A stretch of DNA of 64,000 bases. Source: Nostoc sp. FACHB-892 (GTDB lineage Bacteria > Cyanobacteriota > Cyanobacteriia > Cyanobacteriales > Nostocaceae). The stretch is from positions 62,001 through 126,000 of the forward strand of contig NZ_JACJTR010000015.1 in assembly GCF_014698795.1 (NCBI RefSeq). Reading direction: 5' to 3'. The position numbers were made by a program, and so were the translations under genes. The notes under the pieces were generated by a model, which ran no database searches, was not told where the DNA came from, and saw nothing but the letters and a program-made list of their open reading frames with translations. Below are positions 27,398-35,451 of this stretch, in pieces (within the stretch, counting starts at the first letter, position 1; each line of letters starts with the position of its first letter).

Positions 27398-27617
27398 AAA
27401 GTTAGGAGTGATGAGTTAGGAGTGATAAATTAGGAGTGATAAATTATGAGTAATGAGTGATGAGTGATGAGTTATAAATTATGAGTTTTTGAGTTAAAAA
27501 TTTCAGTTAACTCTAAACTTAAAACCCATAACTTTCCACTCCTAACTCCTAACTTCTAACTTTTAATTCCTAATTTCTAAATTATTCAACAAACAAAGCT
27601 GACAACTCAAAACTACT
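27398..27617. repeat. Self-complementary repeat spacer between zwf and opcA
   Basis: The first half contains TTAGGAGTGAT-type repeats and the second half the complementary CCTAACTCCTAACTTCTAAC. A transcript running from zwf into opcA could fold these halves together as a long imperfect stem. No gene is visible. Confidence 0.6.
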
Positions 27618-28979
27618 ATGGTTCTCCAAGCTTCTACAATTTTTTCACTTCAGGCACCGAAAGATATTTCGCTTAACGAAATAGATGCCGAACTCAATCA
27701 AATTTGGCAAAGTTACGGAATTACTGGCGAGGACGGTGGACTTCCTAGTGCTACTAGGGCAACGACATTTACTTTAGTGGTCTACGAACCAGAAGAAACT
27801 CAGTATTTGTTGGCTGCTTTGGGATTTTACAACGGCCCAATTGATGGGATTTTGGGGCCACAGATGGTGGCAGCATTGCGGGAATTCCAAAAGAAATATA
27901 GTCTGCCAGAAACTGGAACAGCAACACCAGAAACTCTGACTGTATTACGAGAAGAATTCGCTAAAGGCCAGCGAGGTGGATCTGGAGGAGAATATCCTGC
28001 TGCTGGATTAAGTAGCGGTAGCCCCAGAATTGCCGATGAAATCGCTCTCCGCAACCCCTGCCGCATCATTGCGCTATTTCCCATTGCTGGCGAAGATGAA
28101 GGGGTTAAAGCTCAAGTTTCTGCCTATTGCCCCATCCAAAAGCAATCATCAAGCACACTTATCTGCTGCGAATACATCACTCTCAGTGGAACTGCTGCTG
28201 CCTTAGAACGCATCGGTGGTATGATTCCGGCATTATTGATTGGCGGCTTGCCGAAATTTCTCTGGTGGAAGGCAACACCAGATCCTAACAACGGTCTATT
28301 TAAGCGCCTAGCAGCAATCTGCAATAATGTGATTGTAGATTCTTGCAACTTCAACGAGCCAGAAAGTGATTTACTCCGCCTACAAGAGTTGGTAGAAGCG
28401 GGTGTACCTTTAGCTGACTTGAACTGGCGTCGCCTCTCATCATGGCAGGAATTGACAGCTGAAGCCTACGACTCACCTAAGCGTCGCGCCGCCCTCAAAG
28501 AAATTGACCGCGTTACGATTGATTACGAAAAAGGCAATCCTGCCCAAGCTTTACTGTTTTTGGGTTGGTTGGCAAGCCGATTACAATGGCAGCCAGTTTC
28601 TTATGAAAAGGAAAGCGGTGATTACGACATCACTCGCATCCGTTTTATTGCTCAAGAGCAGCGACAAGTAGAAGCAGAGTTAGCAGGAGTTCCGGTTGCT
28701 GATGTGGGTGATATTGTTGGTGACTTGATTGCCCTGCGCCTCAGTTCGACAAATTCCCAGGCAGACTGTGGTACAGTTATCTGCTCAGAAACTGGTGGTT
28801 GTATGCGGATGGAAACCCACGGTGGCGCTCAATCGGCCGGTCTGTTTCAACAGGTGACTTCACTTTCGGAACAAAAAGCAGAAGCTTTGCTGAGTCAGCA
28901 GGTGCAACGCTGGGGCCGCGAGTCACTTTTTGAAGAAAGCCTGGGAGTGACAGCGAATATTTTCAAATCGGCGAATTAA
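27618..28979 (+). CDS. opcA: Glucose-6-phosphate dehydrogenase assembly/activator protein OpcA
   Basis: OpcA binds and activates glucose-6-phosphate dehydrogenase and passes on thioredoxin-dependent redox control. The 453-residue protein carries a peptidoglycan-binding-like helical segment at about residues 65-115 (GFYNGPIDGILGPQMVAALR), then the conserved OpcA core (GGLPKFLWWKATPDP, VDSCNF). Cysteines near the C-terminus (ADCGTVICSETGGC) are candidates for redox sensing. It directly follows zwf, as in other Nostoc-type genomes. Confidence 0.93.
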   Translation: MVLQASTIFSLQAPKDISLNEIDAELNQIWQSYGITGEDGGLPSATRATTFTLVVYEPEETQYLLAALGFYNGPIDGILGPQMVAALREFQKKYSLPETGTATPETLTVLREEFAKGQRGGSGGEYPAAGLSSGSPRIADEIALRNPCRIIALFPIAGEDEGVKAQVSAYCPIQKQSSSTLICCEYITLSGTAAALERIGGMIPALLIGGLPKFLWWKATPDPNNGLFKRLAAICNNVIVDSCNFNEPESDLLRLQELVEAGVPLADLNWRRLSSWQELTAEAYDSPKRRAALKEIDRVTIDYEKGNPAQALLFLGWLASRLQWQPVSYEKESGDYDITRIRFIAQEQRQVEAELAGVPVADVGDIVGDLIALRLSSTNSQADCGTVICSETGGCMRMETHGGAQSAGLFQQVTSLSEQKAEALLSQQVQRWGRESLFEESLGVTANIFKSAN

Positions 28980-29188
28980 AACAATTCGCAATTCGCAATT
29001 CGCAATTCGCAATGGGCTACGCTAACGCAATTACGTTTTGTGTTAGCGCAGCGTATACCCTTCGGGATGCTTCGCTTAGAGCGAGTCTGCGAGCGTCCGG
29101 GGATTTAGCTTAGGCATCAAAACCTGCTGCCTGTAGAGACAGGGGACTTAAACCCCCGCCACTTGTTAATTCAGTTCTAACCCTTTTA

Positions 29189-29222
29189 CCCCCTTCCCGC
29201 ATTGGGAAGGGGGGAATTTTTT
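29189..29222 (+). terminator. Rho-independent terminator of the fbp-opcA cluster
   Basis: CCCCCTTCCC (29189-29198) pairs perfectly with GGGAAGGGGG (29204-29213) around a GCATT loop, followed by AA and a run of eight T. It lies about 210 bases after opcA and before the brnT gene. The region before it (28980-29100) holds heptamer repeats (CGCAATT) and interspersed repeat motifs. Confidence 0.85.
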
Positions 29223-29314
29223 TAATTACTAAAGTGAATGGCAAGGAAAATTTAATTTATAAAATAGTAAATATTGTTGATTAAAAGATTTTGTATCTTT
29301 CTTAAAAAAGAATT

Positions 29315-29575
29315 ATGGAGTTTGAATTTGATGCTAACAAAAGTGCAACTAATAAAACTAAACATGGCATTGATTTTATTGAAGCACAGAAACTTTGGAT
29401 AGATGCAAATTTTATTGAAACCCCTGCACGCACAACAGATGAGCCTCGGTTTCTAGTTATTGGTAAGATTGCCGGAAAATATTGGTCAGCAGTCATTACT
29501 TATTGTAGTGATAAAATAAGAATTATTTCTGTTCGTCGCTCTCGTGCTGAAGAGGTAAATATTTATGAAAGCTGA
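29315..29575 (+). CDS. brnT: BrnT-type ribonuclease toxin
   Basis: The 86-residue product matches the BrnT fold: EFDANKSATNKTKHGIDF at the N-terminus, a central strand pair RFLVIGKIAGKYW, and the C-terminal IISVRRSRAEEVNIYE with the Arg residues of the active site. BrnT is a RelE-like ribonuclease neutralised by BrnA. It overlaps the antitoxin gene by 11 bases. Confidence 0.88.
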   Translation: MEFEFDANKSATNKTKHGIDFIEAQKLWIDANFIETPARTTDEPRFLVIGKIAGKYWSAVITYCSDKIRIISVRRSRAEEVNIYES

Positions 29576-29798
29576 AGAATTTGATGCTAGGTTCGATAAT
29601 GGAGAAGATATTACGGAGTTTATAGACTTATCTAACGCACATCGCCCACGCTATGAGCACAAAAGAGTTAATATTGACTTTCCCCTTTGGATGATTGAAG
29701 CCTTAGAACATGAAGCCAAGCGTTTAGGAGTGACATCTGATTCTATTATTAAATTATGGCTGGCTGAACGTCTTGATAGAAAAATCATTACTGATTAG
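29565..29798 (+). CDS. brnA: BrnA-type antitoxin
   Basis: The 77-residue protein has a disordered acidic N-terminus and a C-terminal ribbon-helix-helix-like part (RVNIDFPLWMIEALEHEAKR, then LGVTSDSIIKLWLAERL). This is the usual antitoxin layout: toxin binding by the N-terminal part, DNA binding and autoregulation by the RHH part. Its start overlaps the end of brnT, so translation is probably coupled. Confidence 0.85.
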   Translation: MKAEEFDARFDNGEDITEFIDLSNAHRPRYEHKRVNIDFPLWMIEALEHEAKRLGVTSDSIIKLWLAERLDRKIITD

Positions 29799-29904
29799 CA
29801 TAAAAGCAATGATTTTTATAAAATAAATATTTTTGTTTGACTTTGATTTAATTTAATCTTACTAAGATAGTCGACTATTTAGTTTAACCAATTAACAATT
29901 ATCC

Positions 29905-31332
29905 ATGTCTGTAATCATTGCTGGAGAACGTAGTGGGGTGGGCAAAACAACAGTTACGCTCACCCTTTTAGCATCTTTACGTCGTCGCGATCGCCTGGTG
30001 CAATCTTTCAAGGTAGGCCCAGACTACATTGATCCGATGTTTCATCAACACGTAACTGGTCGTCCTTGTCGCAATTTAGACCCAGTGTTGACTTCCGAAG
30101 CCTACGTTCAGCAATGTTTTGCCCGTCATAGTCAACTGAGCGAATATGCCCTAGTAGAAGGGGTGATGGGGTTATTTGATGGTATTTCGTCATTAGTCAA
30201 TAGTCATTTGTCATTTGCAAAAAATAAAGAACTAATGACCGACTTTGCAAGTACGGCACACATCGCACGGCTTTTAGATTTACCTGTGGTGTTGGTGATT
30301 GATTGTAGTCGTTTATCTGGTTCTGTAGCTGCGATCGCTCACGGCTACCAGTCTTTTGATCCCCGAATTAAAATAGCTGGGGTAGTATTAAATCGTGTGG
30401 GGAGCGATCGCCATCTTTCTCTACTAAAAGATTCTCTACAACCCTTGCAATTACCCATTCTCGGTGTACTGCGCCGTCAAGATAACATCACAATTCCCGA
30501 CCGCCATTTGGGTTTAGTACCTACAGCAGAACTTCCCGAACTTAATGCTTTAATTAATCGCCTCGCCGATTTAGGAGATACTTGCTTCGATTGGCAACAC
30601 TTATTACCCCTGTTAAAATCAAAACCTCTCCCTCATCCCCCTCATCTCCCACCCTGCGGGAAGCTAAAGCTACATCTTCCCTCATCCCCAGTTAAGATTG
30701 CAATAGCCCGCGATCGCGCTTTTAATTTCTACTACCAAGACAATCTCGATTTGCTACAACAACTTGGCGCAGAACTGGTTTTCTGGAGTCCTCTAGAAGA
30801 TGCTGCAATACCAAAAGATGTGCAGGGAATGTATTTTGGCGGTGGTTTCCCGGAAGTTTTTGCCCAGCAACTAGCAGAAAATACCAGCGTTCGTGATGCA
30901 GTGAAAACAGCAATTCTTCAAGGAATGCCGACAGTTGCCGAATGCGGAGGATTGATGTATTTATGTGAGCAAATTATCAATTTTGAGGGTAAATCTTGGT
31001 CAATGGCAGGAGTTTTACCGACATCTGCTGTCATGGGTGGGCGTTTAACTTTGGGCTATCGTCGTGCATTAGCTTTGCAAGATAATTTGTTAGTGAAAGC
31101 AGGTACAACTGTTTATGGACATGAGTTTCATCGTTCCCATTTAACCTTAACTCCCACTCAGCCCCTATTTGAAACTTCTCGCTACGATTGTGACGAAAAT
31201 ATGGGATGTGAAGGATGGGGTTTACCTGCAAATGTTCATGCTTCTTATGTTCATTTACACTGGGGAGAAAGTATAGAAATTCCCCAGCACTTTCTTAAAA
31301 AATGTCGGAAAGTAGCGTCTATAGAAACGTAG
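29905..31332 (+). CDS. cbiA: Cobyrinic acid a,c-diamide synthase
   Basis: It amidates cobyrinic acid at the a and c side chains using ATP and glutamine in corrin biosynthesis. The N-terminal ATP-binding loop GERSGVGKTTVTLTLL and the C-terminal glutamine amidotransferase domain, with the catalytic cysteine in AECGGLMYL, are present, as is the motif MYFGGGFPE. The 475 residues are somewhat longer than usual. Two segments, about residues 93-113 and 238-262, are built from short-repeat DNA read in frame and look like insertions into surface loops. The gene stands alone; other B12 genes are not nearby. Confidence 0.92.
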   Translation: MSVIIAGERSGVGKTTVTLTLLASLRRRDRLVQSFKVGPDYIDPMFHQHVTGRPCRNLDPVLTSEAYVQQCFARHSQLSEYALVEGVMGLFDGISSLVNSHLSFAKNKELMTDFASTAHIARLLDLPVVLVIDCSRLSGSVAAIAHGYQSFDPRIKIAGVVLNRVGSDRHLSLLKDSLQPLQLPILGVLRRQDNITIPDRHLGLVPTAELPELNALINRLADLGDTCFDWQHLLPLLKSKPLPHPPHLPPCGKLKLHLPSSPVKIAIARDRAFNFYYQDNLDLLQQLGAELVFWSPLEDAAIPKDVQGMYFGGGFPEVFAQQLAENTSVRDAVKTAILQGMPTVAECGGLMYLCEQIINFEGKSWSMAGVLPTSAVMGGRLTLGYRRALALQDNLLVKAGTTVYGHEFHRSHLTLTPTQPLFETSRYDCDENMGCEGWGLPANVHASYVHLHWGESIEIPQHFLKKCRKVASIET

Positions 31333-31685
31333 ATTTAAACATGCACTCGCAATTCGCAATGGGCTACGCCCCGGTACGCTAACGCGAACGAGAGGCTTGT
31401 CTGCGACACGCTACCGTTTGACGAAATCTTCGCTGATAGAGGTTTGGTAACAGCGATGCCTACGGCGGCAAGCTACGCAAAGCTTGTGAGAAATCCGGGT
31501 GTTACGTATAATGAAAAATAAGAAAAGAACAGTAAAAATACTGTATATTTCTTGTGTAGCACAGTTTAGCCTAAAGCAAAGATATTTTGAGCCAGCAAAT
31601 AAGACAAATAGTAATTAAAATTACCAGAATTAATTGCAGGCCAAATAAAAAAGTGAACATTTATTTCATCAATTAGGAGCCAATC
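31333..31685. repeat. Interspersed repeats upstream of the pqq genes
   Basis: 31345-31495 is made of the GC-rich repeat motifs found elsewhere in the window (GGGCTACGCCCC, GGTACGCTAACGCG, GATGCCTACGGCGG). The remainder is AT-rich and probably contains the pqq promoter, although no clear -35/-10 pair stands out. TAGGAG precedes the pqqA start. Confidence 0.5.
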
Positions 31686-31877
31686 ATGATTCGGGAAACA
31701 AACAATCACTCTATGCAAAAACAAGAAAGCAATAGCTCAAAATTAAGTGAGGATGTCTCTGCTAGAAGCTCATTTCATCCTCCAAATATTAAGTCAGCAA
31801 TTGATTGGGAAAAACCAGATTTTGATGAACTTGACTTGTGTATGGAAATTACCACATACATTCTCAATGAGCAATAA
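31686..31877 (+). CDS. pqqA: PQQ precursor peptide PqqA with long N-terminal extension
   Basis: PqqA supplies the Glu and Tyr that are cross-linked and cut out to become pyrroloquinoline quinone. The C-terminal 23 residues align with classical PqqA: W41, K43-P44, F46, L49, then E54-I-T-T-Y58, which keeps the required Glu-x3-Tyr spacing. Classical PqqA is only about 22-30 residues, so the first 40 residues here (Asn/Ser-rich, no known motif) are an extension. The start at 31686 is supported by TAGGAG about 10 bases upstream; a second ATG at 31713 would shorten it by nine residues. It is followed by pqqB. Confidence 0.87.
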   Translation: MIRETNNHSMQKQESNSSKLSEDVSARSSFHPPNIKSAIDWEKPDFDELDLCMEITTYILNEQ

Positions 31878-31932
31878 TTGTAGATACTAAGTTTAATTGC
31901 TGAATTAAAACCTCTACCTGCTTTCTGTTTTT

Positions 31933-32838
31933 ATGTTCTTCAAAATTCTTGGTACTGCCGCAGGTGGTGGTTTTCCCCAATGGAATTGTAACTGTCCCAA
32001 TTGCCAAGCAGTCCGTACAAATCGTGCAGGTGTAAATTGGCTGAACCAGTCATCAATTGCAGTGAGGAAAAACAATCAGCCCTGGTTTTTGGTCAATGCC
32101 TCTCCAGATGTACGTCCGCAGTTGGAGAAATTGCGGGAAGGACAACCGTCTACAATTCGGTCAAGCCCGATCGCAGGTGTCTTGTTAACTGATGCAGAGA
32201 TTGACCATACCACTGGTCTCATTATCCTTAGAGAATCTACAGAAAAGCTGCGCGTCTACGGTACAGAAACAGTACGTAAGGCTCTAACAGAGGGTTATCC
32301 CCTGCTATCTACGTTAGCAAGCTATTGTGGTGTGGAATGGTCTGTACTTGAACCTCATGTACCTATAAACCTGGGGTTGAATGGAGCAGATGGTTTGGAA
32401 GTGGAGGTATTTCCATTAGCAGCCAAACCACCAAAATATATGCGCCACCAGACAAATTTAGATGGAATTTGGGTTATAGGTTTGACATTTCGTGATCGCA
32501 CAACTGGTAAAGTTGCTACTTATGCTCCAGGTTTAGCTGAACTTGACGAAAAAATCTTAGAGCGGTTTGAGTCTAGTGACTGCATTTTGGTAGATGGCAC
32601 TTGCTGGGACAATGATGAGTTGTTGGCTTTAGGAATATCCAAGCTGCAAGCCCGCGATATGGGACACTTACCCCTTAACACTAGTTTAAAAAGCCTTGCT
32701 AAACTGAGCCGTCCTCGGAAAATTCTGGTTCACATCAACAACACTAACCCAATTCTTTTACCTGATTCAGAGGAGCGCAAAATTGTTGAAGCCGCAGGAA
32801 TAGAAGTTGGTTACGATGGTCTGACCATCGAATTGTAA
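31933..32838 (+). CDS. pqqB: PQQ biosynthesis protein PqqB
   Basis: PqqB is a metallo-beta-lactamase-fold enzyme thought to hydroxylate the Glu-Tyr-derived intermediate. The start MFFKILGTAAGGGFPQWNCN is diagnostic, including the zinc-binding cysteines of CNCPNC. DAEIDHTTGL stands in place of the usual histidine-rich motif, and ARDMGHLPLN and HINNTNPIL follow near the C-terminus. The 301-residue length is normal. It starts 55 bases after pqqA. Confidence 0.95.
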   Translation: MFFKILGTAAGGGFPQWNCNCPNCQAVRTNRAGVNWLNQSSIAVRKNNQPWFLVNASPDVRPQLEKLREGQPSTIRSSPIAGVLLTDAEIDHTTGLIILRESTEKLRVYGTETVRKALTEGYPLLSTLASYCGVEWSVLEPHVPINLGLNGADGLEVEVFPLAAKPPKYMRHQTNLDGIWVIGLTFRDRTTGKVATYAPGLAELDEKILERFESSDCILVDGTCWDNDELLALGISKLQARDMGHLPLNTSLKSLAKLSRPRKILVHINNTNPILLPDSEERKIVEAAGIEVGYDGLTIEL

Positions 32839-32858
32839 TTTTGAGGTGCAAAAAAAGC

Positions 32859-33587
32859 GTGTTGGAATTAGTTAAAGAACCTCTCCCTTGGACTCAGACA
32901 GAACTAGAGGCGGTATTGCGATCGCAACATCGCCGCTATCATCATCTGCATCCATTTCATGCAAGAATGAACAGTGGTGATTTAACGCCAACAGAAGTAA
33001 GGCGCTGGGTAGCAAATAGATTTTATTATCAAAAAAGTATTCCTCTTAAAGATGCTGCTATCTTGTCAAACTGCCCTGATTTAGAAGTGCGGCGGGAATG
33101 GATTCAACGCATCATTGACCATGACGGTCAAGGTGAGGGCGAAGGTGGTATTGAGGCATGGTTAAAACTCGGTAAAGCTGTAGGATTGTCTCGTCAAGAA
33201 CTCTTAGAAGACCAGCACGTACTGCCAGGAGTTCAATATGCAGTGGATGCCTACGTTAACTTTTGTCGCACTCGACCTTGGATTGAAGCAGTGGCTGCAT
33301 CGCTGACTGAACTGTTTGGCCCAGATGCAATTCGAGTCCGCTTAGTTGCATTAGAACAGCATTACTCGTGGATCGATCCTGCTGGATTTGACTACTTCCG
33401 GGCACGTCTTCACCAAGCACCCAGAGATGCTCAATATGCCCTAAAGCAAGTCCTCAAACACTGTAGAACTCGTGAGTCTCAAGAGAAAGCAGTACAAGCT
33501 TTAGTATTCAAGTGCAATTTATTGTGGAGCCAGTTAGAGGCGATTGAACAGGGCGATACCAGACCTCAAGAAGGGCATAGAGAATAA
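32859..33587 (+). CDS. pqqC: Pyrroloquinoline quinone synthase PqqC
   Basis: PqqC performs the final ring closure and eight-electron oxidation to PQQ without a metal. Family motifs are intact: HPFHARMNSGDLTP, WVANRFYYQKSIPLKDAAIL, DHDGQ and the LEQHYSWI helix. A GTG at 32859 with GAGG 12 bases upstream is preferred, giving 242 residues; the frame also opens at a TTG at 32841, two bases after the pqqB stop. It is in the same operon as pqqB. Confidence 0.93.
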   Translation: MLELVKEPLPWTQTELEAVLRSQHRRYHHLHPFHARMNSGDLTPTEVRRWVANRFYYQKSIPLKDAAILSNCPDLEVRREWIQRIIDHDGQGEGEGGIEAWLKLGKAVGLSRQELLEDQHVLPGVQYAVDAYVNFCRTRPWIEAVAASLTELFGPDAIRVRLVALEQHYSWIDPAGFDYFRARLHQAPRDAQYALKQVLKHCRTRESQEKAVQALVFKCNLLWSQLEAIEQGDTRPQEGHRE

Positions 33588-33645
33588 ATTAAATAGGGGC
33601 ATAGGCATTGGGTTCTGATTTTGCTAATTACGAATTACGAATTAA

Positions 33646-33963
33646 ATGAGTACTATAGAAAATCATGCCCAACCGCGCCTAGTTCGGGGTGTGCGTTTAC
33701 GCTGGGATAACCTGAGAAAGCAGCATTGGCTCTTGGTTCCAGAAGGGGCACTAAAATTAAACTCCACAGCAGCAGCAATTCTAGCACTTTGTAACGGTGA
33801 GCGAACTCTGAATGCGATCGCAGCAAAGTTGGAGAAACAGTACCAAGGCGAAAATATGCTAGAGGACGTGCGCCATCTGCTCTCTCGAATTAGTGAACGA
33901 GGACTATTAATTGTAGAAGGCACTAGCCAGGAGGCAGAAGTTAGTTTAGGAACTGACAAATAA
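33646..33963 (+). CDS. pqqD: PQQ peptide chaperone PqqD
   Basis: PqqD binds PqqA and presents it to PqqE. The 105-residue protein has the wHTH-like RRE fold: RLRWDNLRKQHWLLVPEG, LNSTAAAILALCNGERTL and a C-terminal helix LEDVRHLLSRISERGLL. Copies of a TTACGAA heptamer run directly up to the ATG, leaving no Shine-Dalgarno sequence. Confidence 0.93.
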   Translation: MSTIENHAQPRLVRGVRLRWDNLRKQHWLLVPEGALKLNSTAAAILALCNGERTLNAIAAKLEKQYQGENMLEDVRHLLSRISERGLLIVEGTSQEAEVSLGTDK

Positions 33964-34053
33964 TAAAAATATCCAACTATCTCTTGTGGGGTGAGCGTCT
34001 TGCCATTAATGTCAAGTTAAGGCAGAAGCCCAAATGTCAAAGGTATGTTCATC

Positions 34054-34242
34054 GAATTCGGGGTGTCGTTTGTTGAATTCGGGCAGCCGTTTATTGAATT
34101 CGGGGTGTCGTTTATTGAATTCGGGCAGCCGTTTATTGAATTCGGGGTGTCGTTTATTGAATTCGGGCAGCCGTTTATTGAATTCGGGGTGTTGTTTATT
34201 GAATTCGGGCAACCGTTTATTAAATTCGGGGTGTTGTTTATT
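34054..34242. repeat. 21-bp tandem repeat between pqqD and pqqE, 9 copies
   Basis: Nine 21-bp units starting GAATTCGGG alternate between two types (GAATTCGGGGTGTCGTTTATT and GAATTCGGGCAGCCGTTTATT), giving a 42-bp higher-order period and an EcoRI-type site in nearly every unit. The array keeps several frames open on both strands and runs in frame into pqqE from an upstream ATG at 34034. It ends 22 bases before the pqqE start. Confidence 0.9.
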
Positions 34243-34264
34243 ATTTTTGTTCAATTTTAATTTT

Positions 34265-35362
34265 ATGACAATTGATAGACCTTTAAGCTTAATTGCAGAA
34301 TTAACGTATCGCTGCCCACTGCGTTGTCCGTACTGCTCCAACCCGCTTAATTATGGCGATAACCAGTATCGTCAAGAGCTTTCCACCGAGGATTGGTTGC
34401 GAGTAATTCAGCAAGCCTCGGACTTGGGTGTGTTACAGCTTGGCTTGACCGGCGGCGAACCACTACTACGAAAAGATTTAGAATTACTTGTGGCCGCAGC
34501 AGCCAAAGCCGAACTATATACCACTTTGATTACTGCTGCTACACTGTTAACTCCAGAACGAGCTACGCAGCTGCGTGATGCCGGACTCGATCACGTACAA
34601 ATTAGTATCCAAGATAGTCGTGCTGCTGAGTCGGACTATATTGCTGGAACTCCCTCTTTTAAGCAAAAAATAGAGGCAGCAAGATTAGTAAAAGCTTTGG
34701 GTTTTCCGTTGACACTTAATTTTGTTCTGCATCGGCAAAATTTAGACAGGATTGATGAGATTTTAGAGCTGTGTGAGGTTTTAAAAGCAGACCGAGTTGA
34801 ATTAGCGAACACTCAGTATTATGGCTGGGCATATCGCAACCGTACTGTTTTACTACCCACCCGCCAGCAGCTAGAACGAGCAGATGCCGCAGTGGCATTA
34901 GCTAGAAAGCGCAATATCTGCCCAATGGGCATCTTATATGTGCTTCCAGACTACTATGAAGATTATCCCAAACCATGTATGAGTGGCTGGGGTAATCGAG
35001 CTTTAGTTGTTGCTCCTAATGGCGATGTGTTACCTTGCCAAGCCGCCAGTTCAATTCCAGAACTAGAATTTGCTAACGTCCGTAACCATTCACTAGATTG
35101 GATTTGGTTTGAATCATCTGCTTTTAATCGCTTCCGGGGGACAGAATGGATGTCTGAACCTTGCCAAAGTTGCGATCGCCGCCATCTTGATTTTGGTGGT
35201 TGCCGTTGTCAAGCGTTACTTCTAACAAACAATGCTGCTGCGACTGATCCTGTCTGTCATCTGTCATCACACCATCACCTAATTACTACAGTTATAAAGC
35301 AGGCAAATCAGGAAAACTTGGATTCACCCCTACCTTTGGTTTATCGCTCTATGCAAATGTAA
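34265..35362 (+). CDS. pqqE: PqqA peptide cyclase PqqE (radical SAM)
   Basis: PqqE forms the carbon-carbon bond between the Glu and Tyr of PqqA. The radical-SAM cluster motif CPLRCPYC lies at the N-terminus, GLTGGEPLLRKDLEL follows, and the C-terminal SPASM region has GDVLPCQAA and CQSCDRRHLDFGGCRCQ to bind auxiliary iron-sulfur clusters. ATG 34265 gives 366 codons and fits the family. An in-frame ATG at 34034 would add 77 residues of pure repeat and is not believed. It completes an A-B-C-D-E set. No PqqF-type protease or PQQ-dependent dehydrogenase is in the window. Confidence 0.94.
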   Translation: MTIDRPLSLIAELTYRCPLRCPYCSNPLNYGDNQYRQELSTEDWLRVIQQASDLGVLQLGLTGGEPLLRKDLELLVAAAAKAELYTTLITAATLLTPERATQLRDAGLDHVQISIQDSRAAESDYIAGTPSFKQKIEAARLVKALGFPLTLNFVLHRQNLDRIDEILELCEVLKADRVELANTQYYGWAYRNRTVLLPTRQQLERADAAVALARKRNICPMGILYVLPDYYEDYPKPCMSGWGNRALVVAPNGDVLPCQAASSIPELEFANVRNHSLDWIWFESSAFNRFRGTEWMSEPCQSCDRRHLDFGGCRCQALLLTNNAAATDPVCHLSSHHHLITTVIKQANQENLDSPLPLVYRSMQM

Positions 35363-35451
35363 TGGGCTTTCTCGCCGTCTTTTGTAAAAAGTTGCCAGGG
35401 CTAGTAAAAATTAAACTTTCCAAACATCCTCTAAGATTCATAACAAGAACC

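Noticed and set aside
29101..29180. tRNA-like stretch after opcA
   Set aside because: It does not fold into a cloverleaf and lacks the conserved T-loop sequence. No tRNA was found elsewhere either.
34034..34264. Upstream ATG giving PqqE 77 extra residues
   Set aside because: The extension is translated repeat DNA. ATG 34265 gives the normal PqqE length and N-terminus.
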